Source: RYN-230 sp963718305
GTDB lineage: Bacteria; Actinomycetota; Actinomycetes; Streptosporangiales; Streptosporangiaceae
NCBI GenBank assembly: GCA_963718305.1
Contig: CAVQZG010000024.1
Location: 124,001 to 188,000, forward strand
Length of the DNA: 64,000 nt
Direction of reading: 5' to 3'
A program made the position numbers and the translations under genes. The notes beneath the pieces are model-generated. The model ran no database searches and had not been told where the DNA came from. It was given only the letters and a program-made list of their open reading frames with translations. Of the stretch, positions 25,307 through 34,181 are shown piece by piece (the first letter of the stretch is position 1; the number at the start of each line of letters is the position of its first letter).

Positions 25307-26064
25307 CGCTGGCCGCCATCCACCACGACGTTCGAGCCCGTCACCCACGACGCCCGCGGGGACAGCAGGAACGTGATCACGTCCGCGACCTCGGGCAGGC
25401 TTCCCAGCCGGCCGAACGGGAACTGGGTGGCGAGAAAGGTCGCGAAGTCTCCCGGGTTGTCCTGCTGGAAGGAGTCCCACGACCCGCCGGGGAACATGAT
25501 GGAGCCCGGGCTGACCGCGTTCACCCGGATCCGGTCGGGCGCGAGTTCCTGGGCGGCCGTCGCGGCCAGCTGGATCTCGGCCGCCTTGGCCGCGGCGTAG
25601 GCCGTCCGCGGCGCGGGACGCAGCCCGGTGATCGAGGAGACGATGACGACGGCGCCCCCGCCCGCCTGGCGCAGGTGGGGCAGGCCGGCCCGGATCAGCT
25701 CCGCCGCATGCCCGGCGTTGAGCGCGAAGGTCGCGGTGAACTCGCCCGGTCCGGCGCTGGTCAGGTTGCCGGTACCGACGGTGCCGCCCGCGTTGGCCAC
25801 GAGCAGGTCCAGACCGCCCAGCGCGGATGCGATCTCCCCGACCGCCCGGTTCAGCGCGCCCACGTCCATCACGTCCGCCGCCGCCGTGGCCACGGGGGTC
25901 CCGCGGGCCGCCAGCCGCCCGGACGCGGCGGCCAGGCCGCCGGCGTCCCGGGCCACCAGGCCGACCGCGACCCCCTCGGCGGCCAGCGCATCGGCGACCG
26001 CGAAGCCGATCCCCCGGCTCCCGCCGGTGATCAGCGCACGTTTGCCGAGCAGTTCCAGATCCAT
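25279..26064 (-). CDS. SDR family oxidoreductase
   Basis: 261-residue FabG-like dehydrogenase: TGGSRGIGFAVADAL near residue 14, NAG in VANAGGT, catalytic SSITG and YAAAK, and the C-terminal VVVDGGQ. ATG 26064 (MDLELLGKRALITGG) gives a standard N-terminus; the open frame upstream looks noncoding. Specificity unknown. Converges on the ribosomal protection gene with a 28-bp overlap. Confidence 0.88.
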   Translation of the reverse strand: MDLELLGKRALITGGSRGIGFAVADALAAEGVAVGLVARDAGGLAAASGRLAARGTPVATAAADVMDVGALNRAVGEIASALGGLDLLVANAGGTVGTGNLTSAGPGEFTATFALNAGHAAELIRAGLPHLRQAGGGAVVIVSSITGLRPAPRTAYAAAKAAEIQLAATAAQELAPDRIRVNAVSPGSIMFPGGSWDSFQQDNPGDFATFLATQFPFGRLGSLPEVADVITFLLSPRASWVTGSNVVVDGGQRYPSARRFD

Positions 26065-26222
26065 GCTGGCTCCCATCCCGGGCGTCGTGATCGGGTCCCG
26101 GCCCAGGGTGTCATGACCGGGACCCGCGCATGGCCGCCAGGTGAAGGCCGCGGCCCGGCCGGCGGACCTGTCCCAGGTCACGGCCCAGGAGCAACGCCGC
26201 GGCTCCGATCCGCCCTAGTCGC

Positions 26223-27290
26223 TCAGCGCGTCGGGACGGAGCGCGGGTACCCGGGGGGGATGGGCACCCGGAGCCGCGCCAGATTGGCCGCGGTGGGCGG
26301 CAGGAAGCCCCACTCATTCACGTCCCACTGAGCGTGGCCCACCCCGTTGACCATCCGGATCGGCAGGTGCGTCCGGGCGTTCACCCACAGCAGGGTAGGC
26401 AGCGGGGCGTAGACGCCCGGGCCCCGGCCGGTCTCGCTCAGCTCGATGGCGGGCTGACCTTCCAGCCGGGTGCGGCCCACAACTTGCCAGTACCCCTTCG
26501 CGATCCCCCGGGCCAGGTCCGCCGGGCTGAGCCCGCCGGCCGCCGAGATGTCGCTCGTGGATACCCACACCTTCTGGGTGACCTGGGACCAGGTTCCGGG
26601 CCGGGTCTGCCTCTGTCCCCATGCGCAGCCGGACTGCCCCGTTCCGGCGTAGCAGACCATGGTGACCTGACCCTGCACGGTCTGCACCCCGGCCGCTGGA
26701 GTGGTGTAGCCGACCGCACTGTCCTCAACCACGGCCAGGCCCGCTACACGGTGCGTGCGCTCGGCCCACACCGTGCGCTCCACTTGCTGCTGTCCCGGGT
26801 CAGGCTGGGCCGGCCAGGACCACATCTGGTTCACGCTCGTGGCGACGCCTCTGGTGACGCCGCCGGTTTGCATGGTGTACTCGATGTCGTCGCGGACCCC
26901 CTGAAACGCGGTCAGCATAGCCTGGCCCACGGAGGTGGCCGTGGGCAGACCCACCTGGCCGGGCGCGAGGCGGGGCAACTCCGTCTGAACAGGCACGCTG
27001 ACGGTCCGCGGCGACGTGGAGCCCGGCAGCAGGGTGATCACCAGTCCGGCGACCGCCGCCGCGGCGGCCAGGGCCAGGGCCAGCCGGGGCCGGCGCCACC
27101 ACCGATGTGCTGCTGGTGGCCGCCACCTACGGATCCGGCTGAGGGCGCCCGGGCCAACGCCATCTCCGGCGGCCGCGCGCACCCCGGCCAGCACGGTGTC
27201 CGCACTCGGTGCGTGGCGTTGGAGCGTGGCCAGGGCCTGGCGCAGGTCGTCCTCGGTCCGCATCGGTCCCCCGCTCCCGTCGCGCGTCAT
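26223..27290 (-). CDS. CU044_5270-type membrane protein, probable sigma-factor partner
   Basis: 355 residues. The first ~70 residues are cytosolic and Arg-rich (with the EDDLRQALATLQRHAPSAD opening), one transmembrane helix lies at about 71-90 (LALALAAAAAVAGLVITLL), and a large extracellular domain follows. This layout matches actinobacterial CU044_5270 proteins, which regularly sit directly after SigE-family sigma genes. The start overlaps the sigma gene stop (ATGA), so the two are co-translated. A role as anti-sigma or signal-sensing partner is inferred. Confidence 0.8.
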   Translation of the reverse strand: MTRDGSGGPMRTEDDLRQALATLQRHAPSADTVLAGVRAAAGDGVGPGALSRIRRWRPPAAHRWWRRPRLALALAAAAAVAGLVITLLPGSTSPRTVSVPVQTELPRLAPGQVGLPTATSVGQAMLTAFQGVRDDIEYTMQTGGVTRGVATSVNQMWSWPAQPDPGQQQVERTVWAERTHRVAGLAVVEDSAVGYTTPAAGVQTVQGQVTMVCYAGTGQSGCAWGQRQTRPGTWSQVTQKVWVSTSDISAAGGLSPADLARGIAKGYWQVVGRTRLEGQPAIELSETGRGPGVYAPLPTLLWVNARTHLPIRMVNGVGHAQWDVNEWGFLPPTAANLARLRVPIPPGYPRSVPTR

Positions 27291-27799
27291 GACTTCTCCT
27301 TGATCTCGTGCTGGGCTGGGCTGGGGGGGCCGGTCATCTCCACGCGCAGCATGGCGAGCGCGCGTGAGGCGTAGCCCCGGACCGTGCCAGTGGCGCAGCC
27401 GAGCACGTCCGCGATCTCGGCGTCGGAGAGTCCCTCGTAGTAGCGGAGCACGAGCACGGCCCGCTGCCGGGCGGGCAGCCGGGCCAGCTCGGCCAGGAGG
27501 GCCTCACGCTCGGCGTGCGCAGCGGCGGGATCCGGCGAGAGCCGGCCGTCCACGTCGGTGCCGGCCCCGGACGGCACCAGGCGCCACGACCGGCGCCGCC
27601 AGGACAGGTACTCGTTGACGATCATCTTGCGGACGTAAGCTTCTGGCCGGTCCAGGCGCGCGATGGCCTCCCAGCGCCCGTTCGCCCGGATCAGCACCTC
27701 CTGCACCACGTCCTCGGCGAGGCCGCGGTCGCCAGTGAGCACGGCGGCAAACCTCAGCACCGCCGGCAGCCGGGCCGCCGCGAATTCCTCGAACGTCAT
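27287..27799 (-). CDS. SigE-family ECF RNA polymerase sigma factor
   Basis: 170-residue sigma factor with region 2 (FAAVLTGDRGLAEDVVQEVL and the RPEAYVRKMIVNEYLSWRRR block) and region 4 (LPARQRAVLVLRYYEGLSDAEIA, then LGCATGTVRGYASRAL). ATG 27799 is preferred since GGAGG lies just upstream; an ATG at 27823 would add eight residues. Overlaps the membrane partner gene by 4 bp. Its target promoters cannot be told here. Confidence 0.88.
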   Translation of the reverse strand: MTFEEFAAARLPAVLRFAAVLTGDRGLAEDVVQEVLIRANGRWEAIARLDRPEAYVRKMIVNEYLSWRRRSWRLVPSGAGTDVDGRLSPDPAAAHAEREALLAELARLPARQRAVLVLRYYEGLSDAEIADVLGCATGTVRGYASRALAMLRVEMTGPPSPAQHEIKEKS

Positions 27800-27891
27800 C
27801 CCGCCTCCGCGTTTGGCCCCCACGCATTACACGCGCCTCGGGTGTCGTTCTGCTGTGCGGCGAGCCAGATGAGCGCGGGCATGGGGTCCGG

Positions 27892-28932
27892 TCACTGCTG
27901 CCGTGGCCTGGCTATCCGATCGCTGATCTCCAGCAACGCCGCCACCAGAGCGTCCGCCTCGGCGGCGGTGATCATCCGGTGCGTGACGAACCGCACCGTG
28001 GAGGGCGGCCGGGAAGACGCGGTAATCCCGCGGGCCTCCAGTTCCGCGGCCACCTCGCCGGCGCTGATGCCCCACGCCGCCGTGTCGATCATGACGAAGT
28101 TGGTCTCGGCCGGGCTGACGACCAGGCCGGGCAGCGTGGCCAGCCTGGCGGCCAGGTTCCGGGCCTGCTCGTGATCCTCGCGGAGCCGGCCGATCCCGGT
28201 CCGCAGCGCGACCAGCCCGGCGGCGGCGATGATCCCGGCCTGCCGCATCCCGCCGCCGAGCATCTTGCGGGCCCGCCGGGCCCGGCCCACGAACTCGGCG
28301 GACCCGGCCAGCACCGCGCCCACCGGCGCGGACAGTCCTTTGCTCAGCGCGAAGAAGACTGAGTCCGCATCGGCGGCGAGCTCGGCGGCCGGGATATCCA
28401 GCGCTACGGCCGCGTTGAAGATCCGCGCCCCGTCCACGTGCAGTGCGAGCTGGTGCGCGTCGCACAGCTCGCGCAGTTCCTTCATCACCGCGGGCGGGGT
28501 GATCGTGCCTCCCGCCCGGTTGTGGGTGTTCTCCACGCACAGCAGCCTGGTCTGCGGGTAGTGCATGTCCGGTCCGCGCAGATGCCGCTCGACCTCCTCG
28601 GCGCGCAGCACGCCCCGGTCCCCCGGCACGCCCAGCGGGACGCAGCCCGCTACCGCGCTGATGCCGCCTGCTTCGTAATAGAGCAGATGCGCCTCGGCTT
28701 CGAGGACGACCTCGTCGGCTGGATGGGTCCAGGACAGCACGGCCGCGAGGTTGGCCATGGTGCCGCTGGGCATCAGGACGGCCGCGTCCTTGCCCATCAG
28801 GCCGGCCGCGACGGCCTCGAGTTCGTTGACGGTCGGATCCAGGCCGTAGACGTCGTCGCCGAGCGGCGCGCGGGCGATCGCGTCGAGCATGTCCTGGGTC
28901 GGCAGTGTGGAGGTGTCGTAGAAGCTGATCAC
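27892..28932 (-). CDS. Low-specificity L-threonine aldolase family enzyme
   Basis: PLP enzyme splitting L-threonine or allo-threonine to glycine and acetaldehyde. 346 residues from GTG 28932 (MISFYDTSTLPTQDMLDAIA). Family features: GDDVYGLDPTVNELE, the substrate region SGTMANLA, ENTHNRAGGT, HVDGARIFNAAVAL (Asp binding PLP) and the Schiff-base Lys in FFALSKGLSAPVG. Transcribed away from the adenosylhomocysteinase-like gene. Confidence 0.9.
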   Translation of the reverse strand: MISFYDTSTLPTQDMLDAIARAPLGDDVYGLDPTVNELEAVAAGLMGKDAAVLMPSGTMANLAAVLSWTHPADEVVLEAEAHLLYYEAGGISAVAGCVPLGVPGDRGVLRAEEVERHLRGPDMHYPQTRLLCVENTHNRAGGTITPPAVMKELRELCDAHQLALHVDGARIFNAAVALDIPAAELAADADSVFFALSKGLSAPVGAVLAGSAEFVGRARRARKMLGGGMRQAGIIAAAGLVALRTGIGRLREDHEQARNLAARLATLPGLVVSPAETNFVMIDTAAWGISAGEVAAELEARGITASSRPPSTVRFVTHRMITAAEADALVAALLEISDRIARPRQQ

Positions 28933-29049
28933 CGCTGAAGCCCCTGGCCTTCCGGAGATTCGTCCTCGGCGGCCCGGGCGGCCGCATGGATTTCCTGCCT
29001 CGACGGTGGCACAACCGGGCCCGCCTCCGCCAACCCGGTAATCCCATCC

Positions 29050-29063
29050 GTCAAGCGCTTGAC
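29050..29063. promoter_or_regulatory. Perfect 14-bp LacI-type palindrome GTCAAGCGCTTGAC
   Basis: Fully symmetric, with the central CG step typical of LacI/PurR-family operators. It lies about 93 bp before the adenosylhomocysteinase-like gene. A LacI-family regulator is encoded at the far end of that gene, so it is the natural candidate to bind here. Confidence 0.6.
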
Positions 29064-29155
29064 CTTCTGGGAGCGACGTCATTACCGTCATTGGTACGGC
29101 GGTTGGCGGCAGCGGCCCGCTGACCGGTGAGGCCCCGCCGTAGAACGGCAGCACC

Positions 29156-30517
29156 ATGCTCAGCAGGAACGAGACCATGATCGGGAAGGTGGCGACGTAC
29201 ACGTTGGCCAGTGATGCGTGGGCGGGCGACGGCGACCCGGGGATGTCCCGGATCGAGTGGGTCCGCAGCGGCTGCCGGCTGCTCAGCTCCATCGGGGCCG
29301 AGTTCACCCGCACCCGCCCGTTCGACGGCCTGACCATCGGCACCGGGATCCACCTGGAGCCCAAGACCGTGGCCCTGCTGCTGACCCTGGCCGAAGGCGG
29401 CGCGCGGGTGGTGTCCACCGGCAACCTGTCCAGCACCCAGCCGGACACGGTCGCGTACCTGCGCGCCCGCGGGATCGAGGTGATCGGCGCGGCCACCACC
29501 GACGAAGCCGAGCACGACGGGCATCTGCGCCAGGTGCTCGCCGCGCGGCCGCAGCTGCTCCTGGACAACGGCGGGGACCTGTTCGTGCGGTACCTGGCCG
29601 AGCCGTATCCGGGGTTGCTGGGCGGGACCGAGGAGACGACCTCGGGGCGGATGCGGCTGCGGCCGCTGGCGGCCGAGCTCGGGGTCCCGGTCCTGGTCAT
29701 CAACGACAGCCCGATCAAGCAGTTCGCGGAGAACCGGCACGCGGTCGGGCAGAGCGTGCTCGAGTCGTACCTGCGGATCACCAACCAGATGACCAACGGC
29801 CGGCGGGTGGCGGTGTTCGGCTACGGCGCGTGCGGGAAGGGCGTGGCGGCCAACTTCCGGAACGCCTTCGCGTCGGTCGCGGTCGTCGAGATCGACCCGG
29901 TGTCGAGGCTGGAGGCCAGCCTCGACGGCTTCGCCGTCCCCGGCCGTGAGGAGGCGCTGCGCGGCGCGGACGTGGTGATCACCGTGACCGGGGCCGAGTC
30001 CGTGATCACCGCGGACGACCTGGGCTTCCTGAAAGACGGCGTGGTCCTGATGAACGCTGGCCACTTTCCCCGGGAGATCGCCGTGGACGGGCTGGCCCGC
30101 GCGGCCGGGGTGCTGCAGCGGTTCGACGCGGCCGACGGGATCGAGACATTCCGCCTCGATGACGGCCGGCGAATTCACCTGCTGACCCGGGGCCACATGG
30201 CCAACCTGGCGGGCCCGCGCCCGCTGGGCAATTCCATCGAGTCGATGGACCTCGGGTTCGCCCTGCAGGCCCGCTGCCTGGAGGCCGTCGCAGCGGGGTC
30301 GCTCGGCTCCGGGCACGTGGTCGTCCCGGTCCCGCGGTTCATCGACGAACTGGTGGCCACGTCGTTCCTGGACCGTTACGGCCGGTCCGGGACTCCCCCG
30401 TCCGGGTCAGGCCCGCGGGCGGCGGGGGCGAACGGGGCCGGTGGATTCGCGGACGACGAGGACACTGGGCAGCACCTGGCTGGCCGGCGCGCGCCCGGTC
30501 CGGATGTACCTGCCTAG
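29156..30517 (+). CDS. Divergent S-adenosylhomocysteine hydrolase-like protein
   Basis: 453 residues with the SAHH architecture but many changes. Recognisable blocks: LDNGGDL (SAHH LDDGGDL), TEETTSGRMRL (SEETTTGVHRL), NDSPIKQF (NDSVTKSKF), the NAD loop FGYGACGKGVA, NAGHFPREI and the RGHMANLAGP segment. The usual C-terminal tail, whose Lys/Tyr complete the NAD site of the neighbouring subunit, is absent; the end is instead a Gly/Pro-rich tail. It may hydrolyse a related thioether nucleoside. The last 111 bp overlap the convergent LacI gene, so the tail may not be real. Confidence 0.75.
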   Translation: MLSRNETMIGKVATYTLASDAWAGDGDPGMSRIEWVRSGCRLLSSIGAEFTRTRPFDGLTIGTGIHLEPKTVALLLTLAEGGARVVSTGNLSSTQPDTVAYLRARGIEVIGAATTDEAEHDGHLRQVLAARPQLLLDNGGDLFVRYLAEPYPGLLGGTEETTSGRMRLRPLAAELGVPVLVINDSPIKQFAENRHAVGQSVLESYLRITNQMTNGRRVAVFGYGACGKGVAANFRNAFASVAVVEIDPVSRLEASLDGFAVPGREEALRGADVVITVTGAESVITADDLGFLKDGVVLMNAGHFPREIAVDGLARAAGVLQRFDAADGIETFRLDDGRRIHLLTRGHMANLAGPRPLGNSIESMDLGFALQARCLEAVAAGSLGSGHVVVPVPRFIDELVATSFLDRYGRSGTPPSGSGPRAAGANGAGGFADDEDTGQHLAGRRAPGPDVPA

Positions 30518-31450
30518 CAGGGCCGCCGCTTCCGTGCCGAGCCGGGTCGCGAAGAGGTTCACCGTGCTCAGCGCCGGCTCGGTCAGCTCGGAGTAGGGCA
30601 GGTCGTTGAAGCCCACCAGGGACAGGTCACCCGGGATGCCCAGGCCCAGCTCCCGGGCGGCCCGCAGCACCCCGTAGGCGTGCAGGTCGTCCCCGCACAC
30701 CACGGCGGTCACGCCCGCCGCGGACCAGGCCGGCCAGATGCGCCGGAACCCCCCGAAGGCGTCGTCGATCGTCATGCCCTCCAGCACGAGGTCGTCCACG
30801 GCCAGGCCGGAGCCGTGCTCCAGCAGCCCGGCCTGCAGCTCCTCCCGGCGATAGTGCAGGGACACCTTCTTCTTCCGGCTGACCCCGACGTAGGCGACCC
30901 GGTGGTGGCCGAGTGAGGCCAGGTAGCCGGAGAGCTCGCGAACCGCATTGCGCAGGTCGAGATCGACGCTGGGCAGCGTCCCGGCCGTCCCTCCGGCGTC
31001 GAGGATCACGGTCGGGCAGGTGGGCACGAAGCTCTCCAGGAACTCCGTACCCGGGCTGGCCAGGATCAGCCCGGCGAGGTTGCCGGCCATGGCCCGCTGC
31101 ACGGTGCTCAGGCTGTAGTCCGCACCGCCCTCGGGCATCAGGACCGTCAGCGAGAAGGCGCTGTCCAGATGCCGGGTCAGGCCCTCCAGCACCATCGAGA
31201 AGAACGGGTTCGTGGGATCGGGGCCGACGAACCCGATCGATTCGAGCTGCCCGCGGGCCAGGGCGCTGGCCGTGGAATTGACCCGGTAGCCGAGATCCGC
31301 GGCGGCCGCGAAGATGAGGCTGCGCAGCTGCGGGCTGACCCGCCCGGTGTCTTTGCCGGTGAATACGAGTGACACGGTCGACGCGGAGCAGCCGGCCCGC
31401 TCAGCGACGTCCCGGGCGGTAGCGCGGCGGCTGGCCGGGTGAGTGGTCAC
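30407..31450 (-). CDS. LacI family transcriptional regulator
   Basis: 347 residues. N-terminal helix-turn-helix RATARDVAERAGCSASTVSL, hinge helix in VNSTASALARGQLESIGFV, then a periplasmic-binding-protein-like ligand domain (ILDAGGTAGT, VVCGDDLHAYGVLRAARELG, LVGFNDLPYSELTEPALSTV). GTG 31450 gives a standard start; an ATG six codons upstream is possible. Likely regulates the neighbouring SAHH-like gene through the palindrome at 29050. Confidence 0.88.
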   Translation of the reverse strand: MTTHPASRRATARDVAERAGCSASTVSLVFTGKDTGRVSPQLRSLIFAAAADLGYRVNSTASALARGQLESIGFVGPDPTNPFFSMVLEGLTRHLDSAFSLTVLMPEGGADYSLSTVQRAMAGNLAGLILASPGTEFLESFVPTCPTVILDAGGTAGTLPSVDLDLRNAVRELSGYLASLGHHRVAYVGVSRKKKVSLHYRREELQAGLLEHGSGLAVDDLVLEGMTIDDAFGGFRRIWPAWSAAGVTAVVCGDDLHAYGVLRAARELGLGIPGDLSLVGFNDLPYSELTEPALSTVNLFATRLGTEAAALLGRYIRTGRAPASQVLPSVLVVRESTGPVRPRRPRA

Positions 31451-31528
31451 GCCTTGAGATTCTGGCACGCGGGGCGCCTGGCGGGGGAATCCCGGCCAGG
31501 CGCTCCCCCGTGGCCTGGCTGCCGGGTC

Positions 31529-32029
31529 TTACGAGGAGCCTGGCTTAGCGAGCTGGCCCAGGCGCCCGACGACGAGCGGGTGCCTGGAGCGCTGCCGGTA
31601 GGCCATCAGCATGGTGACGCCCAGCACGATCAGAGCGGCCTCGATGACGAGCGACACGGTGCCCACCCAGTAGCCCCAGTCACCGACGTCGCCGTGATCG
31701 CCAGGCACGCCTATTGACCGGGACGCGACGTAGCCGATCAACGGCCCCAGGCCGAGCAGCAGGCTGGCCGCCCACCCCAGCCACGCCGTCCACGGAATCA
31801 GCAACAGCACCGCGGTAAGCACCCCGCCTACCTCGATGAGCCGGTAGCCCCAGCCGATCCAGTCCGGTGAGGCAAAGCTGCTGATCCCGCCCTGATCGGC
31901 CACGTGGACAGCGGCTATGGCCAGCGCGAGCAGCGCGCCCACCATCCGCACGGCCATCTCCGGCGCGGCACCAGCCCGCACCCCGGGCCGGTCCGAACCG
32001 GCCCAGTCCACCACCTGCTGCCCAGCCAT
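31529..32029 (-). CDS. Small integral membrane protein
   Basis: 166 residues with four predicted transmembrane helices (about 25-45, 60-80, 82-100 and 120-142). AGGGGG stands 8 nt before ATG 32029. No domain recognised. Divergent from another membrane-protein gene with 123 bp between them. Confidence 0.7.
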   Translation of the reverse strand: MAGQQVVDWAGSDRPGVRAGAAPEMAVRMVGALLALAIAAVHVADQGGISSFASPDWIGWGYRLIEVGGVLTAVLLLIPWTAWLGWAASLLLGLGPLIGYVASRSIGVPGDHGDVGDWGYWVGTVSLVIEAALIVLGVTMLMAYRQRSRHPLVVGRLGQLAKPGSS

Positions 32030-32152
32030 TCGTCGTCCCCCTACGCGGTCGGTTCCCCGGTGTTGCCCTCGGTTCCGTACCACGGCGAGGACGCCCCTGC
32101 GGTTCACGGCCCGGCGGCGCGGCGGCCTGGTAGTTCTGCGAACATCAGGGGC

Positions 32153-32935
32153 ATGGGCTCGTGGTGGCACCGGGAGGTGATTGCGGCCGGAAAACTCCCG
32201 CTTGGGTTGTGTTTTCTGGCCTTTGTGGTGACTTTTGCGTCCACGCGCACCATCACCCGGCTCATCCGCGATGGCCGCGGCCCCTTCCGTAATCAGATAA
32301 CGGCGTCCGGGACCCATATCCATCATGCTGTGCCGGGCCTGATTCTCTTGATCATCGGCGCGCTCACGGCGGTCGGCGGGCCGGGCTCGCTGGGCTGGCT
32401 GTCCTTCGCCGGGGTGTGCGTGGGCATCGGCATGTCCCTGGTGCTGGACGAGTTCGCGCTGATCCTGCACCTGCAGGATGTCTACTGGAACGGCGAGGGC
32501 CAGCTCTCGGTCGAGGCGGTGACCCTGACGGCGGCCTGCCTTGGCCTGATGCTCGTGGGGTTCAGCCCCTTCGGCATTCAGGGCGCCAACGAAATCGAAC
32601 GGTCAGTCCGGCTGAGCGCGACGGCCCTTCTCGCGATTGACGGGGTCTTCTCCGTCGTGTGCGCGCTCAAGGGTAAATACCGCTGCGCGCTGTTCGGGTT
32701 GTTCCTGCCGCCCGTCGCGTGGACCGGCGCGGTGCGACTGGCCCGGCCCACGTCGATCTGGGCCCGGCACCGCTATCACGGTGAGCGGATGGATCGGGCC
32801 GTGGCCCGGGCCACCGCTTTCGACCGCCGGTGGACGCCGGTCCAGACCGACTGGGAGGACTTCATCGGCGGCCGGCCCTCACTGGCCGGGCCGGCCCCTC
32901 CGAGGCCTGGGACGAGCGGGCGGCGCCGACCCTAG
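32153..32935 (+). CDS. Multi-span membrane protein with HIHH motif
   Basis: 260 residues with five or six predicted helices (first at about 16-30, then 50-68, 75-92, 118-137, 150-165 and 172-190). A THIHHAVPG motif lies at the start of the second helix and may bind metal; DEFALILHLQDVYW follows the third. The C-terminal 60 residues are cytosolic and basic. Resembles uncharacterised actinobacterial integral membrane proteins. Confidence 0.7.
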   Translation: MGSWWHREVIAAGKLPLGLCFLAFVVTFASTRTITRLIRDGRGPFRNQITASGTHIHHAVPGLILLIIGALTAVGGPGSLGWLSFAGVCVGIGMSLVLDEFALILHLQDVYWNGEGQLSVEAVTLTAACLGLMLVGFSPFGIQGANEIERSVRLSATALLAIDGVFSVVCALKGKYRCALFGLFLPPVAWTGAVRLARPTSIWARHRYHGERMDRAVARATAFDRRWTPVQTDWEDFIGGRPSLAGPAPPRPGTSGRRRP

Positions 32936-32970
32936 CTGCCCGTCGCCGATCCAGCGGCGTGGCGCCAGGC

Positions 32971-33628
32971 TCAGGAAAGGTTGTACACGGCCTCGTCTAC
33001 AGGGCTGTCCCCGCTGACCAGTTCGAGGGTCAGGTGCCGGGTCCCCGGATCGTCCAGCAGCGCCACGATGACCCCGGCGACGTCCGCCCGGGGGATGCTG
33101 CCGCGGGGAACCGGCGGGGCCGCGAGCCGGACCCGGCCGACCGGCAGGGCGTCCGTCAGGCCGCCGGGCCGCAGGATGGTCCAGTCCAGGTCCCGGGCAC
33201 GCAGATCGTCCTCGGCGGCGGTCTTCGCGGTGATGTAGGCGGCCCAGACCTCATCCCCATCCCGGCCCGGCGGCTGGCCGGCTCCCATCGACGAGACCTG
33301 CACGAACCGGCGTACCCCGGCCCGCTCCGCGGCGTCGGCCATCAGCACGGAGGCCCCCCGGTCGAACGGAGTCCTTGCGGGGCACGCCACTGCCCGGGCC
33401 CGCACCTGCCGCAAACACCACCGCATCCGCGCCGGACAGCAGGGCCGCGACGTCGTCGGCCGAGGCCGCCTCCAGGTCGCACACGACAGCTTCCGCACCG
33501 GCTGCCTGCACGTCGGTGACGTGGGCCGGGTTCCTGATCAGTCCCACGACCTGGTCCCCGCGGCCGGCCAGGAGGCGTTCCAGCAGAAGCGCGATCTTCC
33601 CGTGCCCGCCTGCGATCACTACACGCAT
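32971..33628 (-). pseudogene. NmrA/atypical-SDR NAD(P)-binding protein, frameshifted by one base
   Basis: The N-terminal part (MRVVIAGGHGKIALLLERLL from ATG 33628) and C-terminal part (DRGASVLMADAAERAGVRRF, VSSMGA, LRPGGLTD) are both typical of atypical SDRs such as YhfK/YwnB. They lie in different frames. Removing one base near 33364, beside a run of six C, joins them as ...PRKDSV-DRGASV.... No other damage is visible. Either a fresh mutation or a sequencing error. Confidence 0.8.
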
Positions 33629-33681
33629 ACCGCCACCCTACCGAGGACCGTTTGTCGGCCCCCTGCTCTACGGTGCGGAAC

Positions 33682-33885
33682 ATGGCCAAGGCTGGACGCG
33701 TACTTGCGGCGTTAAAGCGCGATGGCTGGATTGAGACCAGGCGCTCGGGCTCCCACCGCGTCCTCGCCAAAGGCGACCAGCAACGCATCTGGGCCTACCA
33801 TGAGGGCGTGGATCTGGGCGGCCCGGCCATGGCCAGGATCGCGCGAGACTACGGCTATACCCTTGTTGAACTGCGGAAACTGTAG
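33682..33885 (+). CDS. hicA: HicA-type toxin (mRNA interferase fold)
   Basis: 67 residues with the HicA pattern: KAGRVLAALKRDGWIETRRS, the catalytic-type His in SGSHRVLAK, then a IWAYHEG strand and a C-terminal helix LVELRKL. ATG 33682 was chosen to give the standard length. Followed after 13 bp by a HicB-like gene on the same strand, the usual toxin-antitoxin order. HicA family proteins cleave RNA when not bound by HicB. Confidence 0.75.
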   Translation: MAKAGRVLAALKRDGWIETRRSGSHRVLAKGDQQRIWAYHEGVDLGGPAMARIARDYGYTLVELRKL

Positions 33886-33898
33886 GATGGTCGTTGCC

Positions 33899-34119
33899 AT
33901 GAGCGCGCTGCGAGTCGAGTTCTTCTTCGACGAAGAGGCCAGCAACTGGCATTTTCGGGTCCCCGCACTGCACATCAACGGCGGGGGGCAGCGACCCGGG
34001 CGGATGCTGAGCGCGAGTCCCTGGCCGCTATCGCTTTCGCTCTCGAGGGCGATCCCCGGGACTACGACCGCGATGCCGAGACTGTCACCCTCGACGTGAG
34101 TGTCGCACCCGCCGCCTGA
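33899..34119 (+). pseudogene. hicB: HicB-type antitoxin, frameshifted by one base
   Basis: The first part (MSALRVEFFFDEEASNWHFR) and VPALHINGGG match the HicB N-terminal fold. The frame is then lost at or just after a run of six G (about 33980-33987). In another frame the expected helix and tail continue: ADAERESLAAIAFALEGD and AETVTLDVSV, ending at TGA 34117. Adding one base restores a full HicB of about 73 residues. As read, the antitoxin is truncated beside an intact hicA, which would be toxic unless the base is really present or HicA is inactive. Confidence 0.75.
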
Positions 34120-34181
34120 GGAGGGTGACAGCGGGCCGGTGGTGGCCTTTAGGTAGCAGGGCGTGTGATGCACTGCGAGAT

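Noticed and set aside
27892..29796. Long N-terminal extension of the threonine aldolase gene
   Set aside because: The enzyme starts naturally at GTG 28932; the upstream frame is antisense to the SAHH-like gene.
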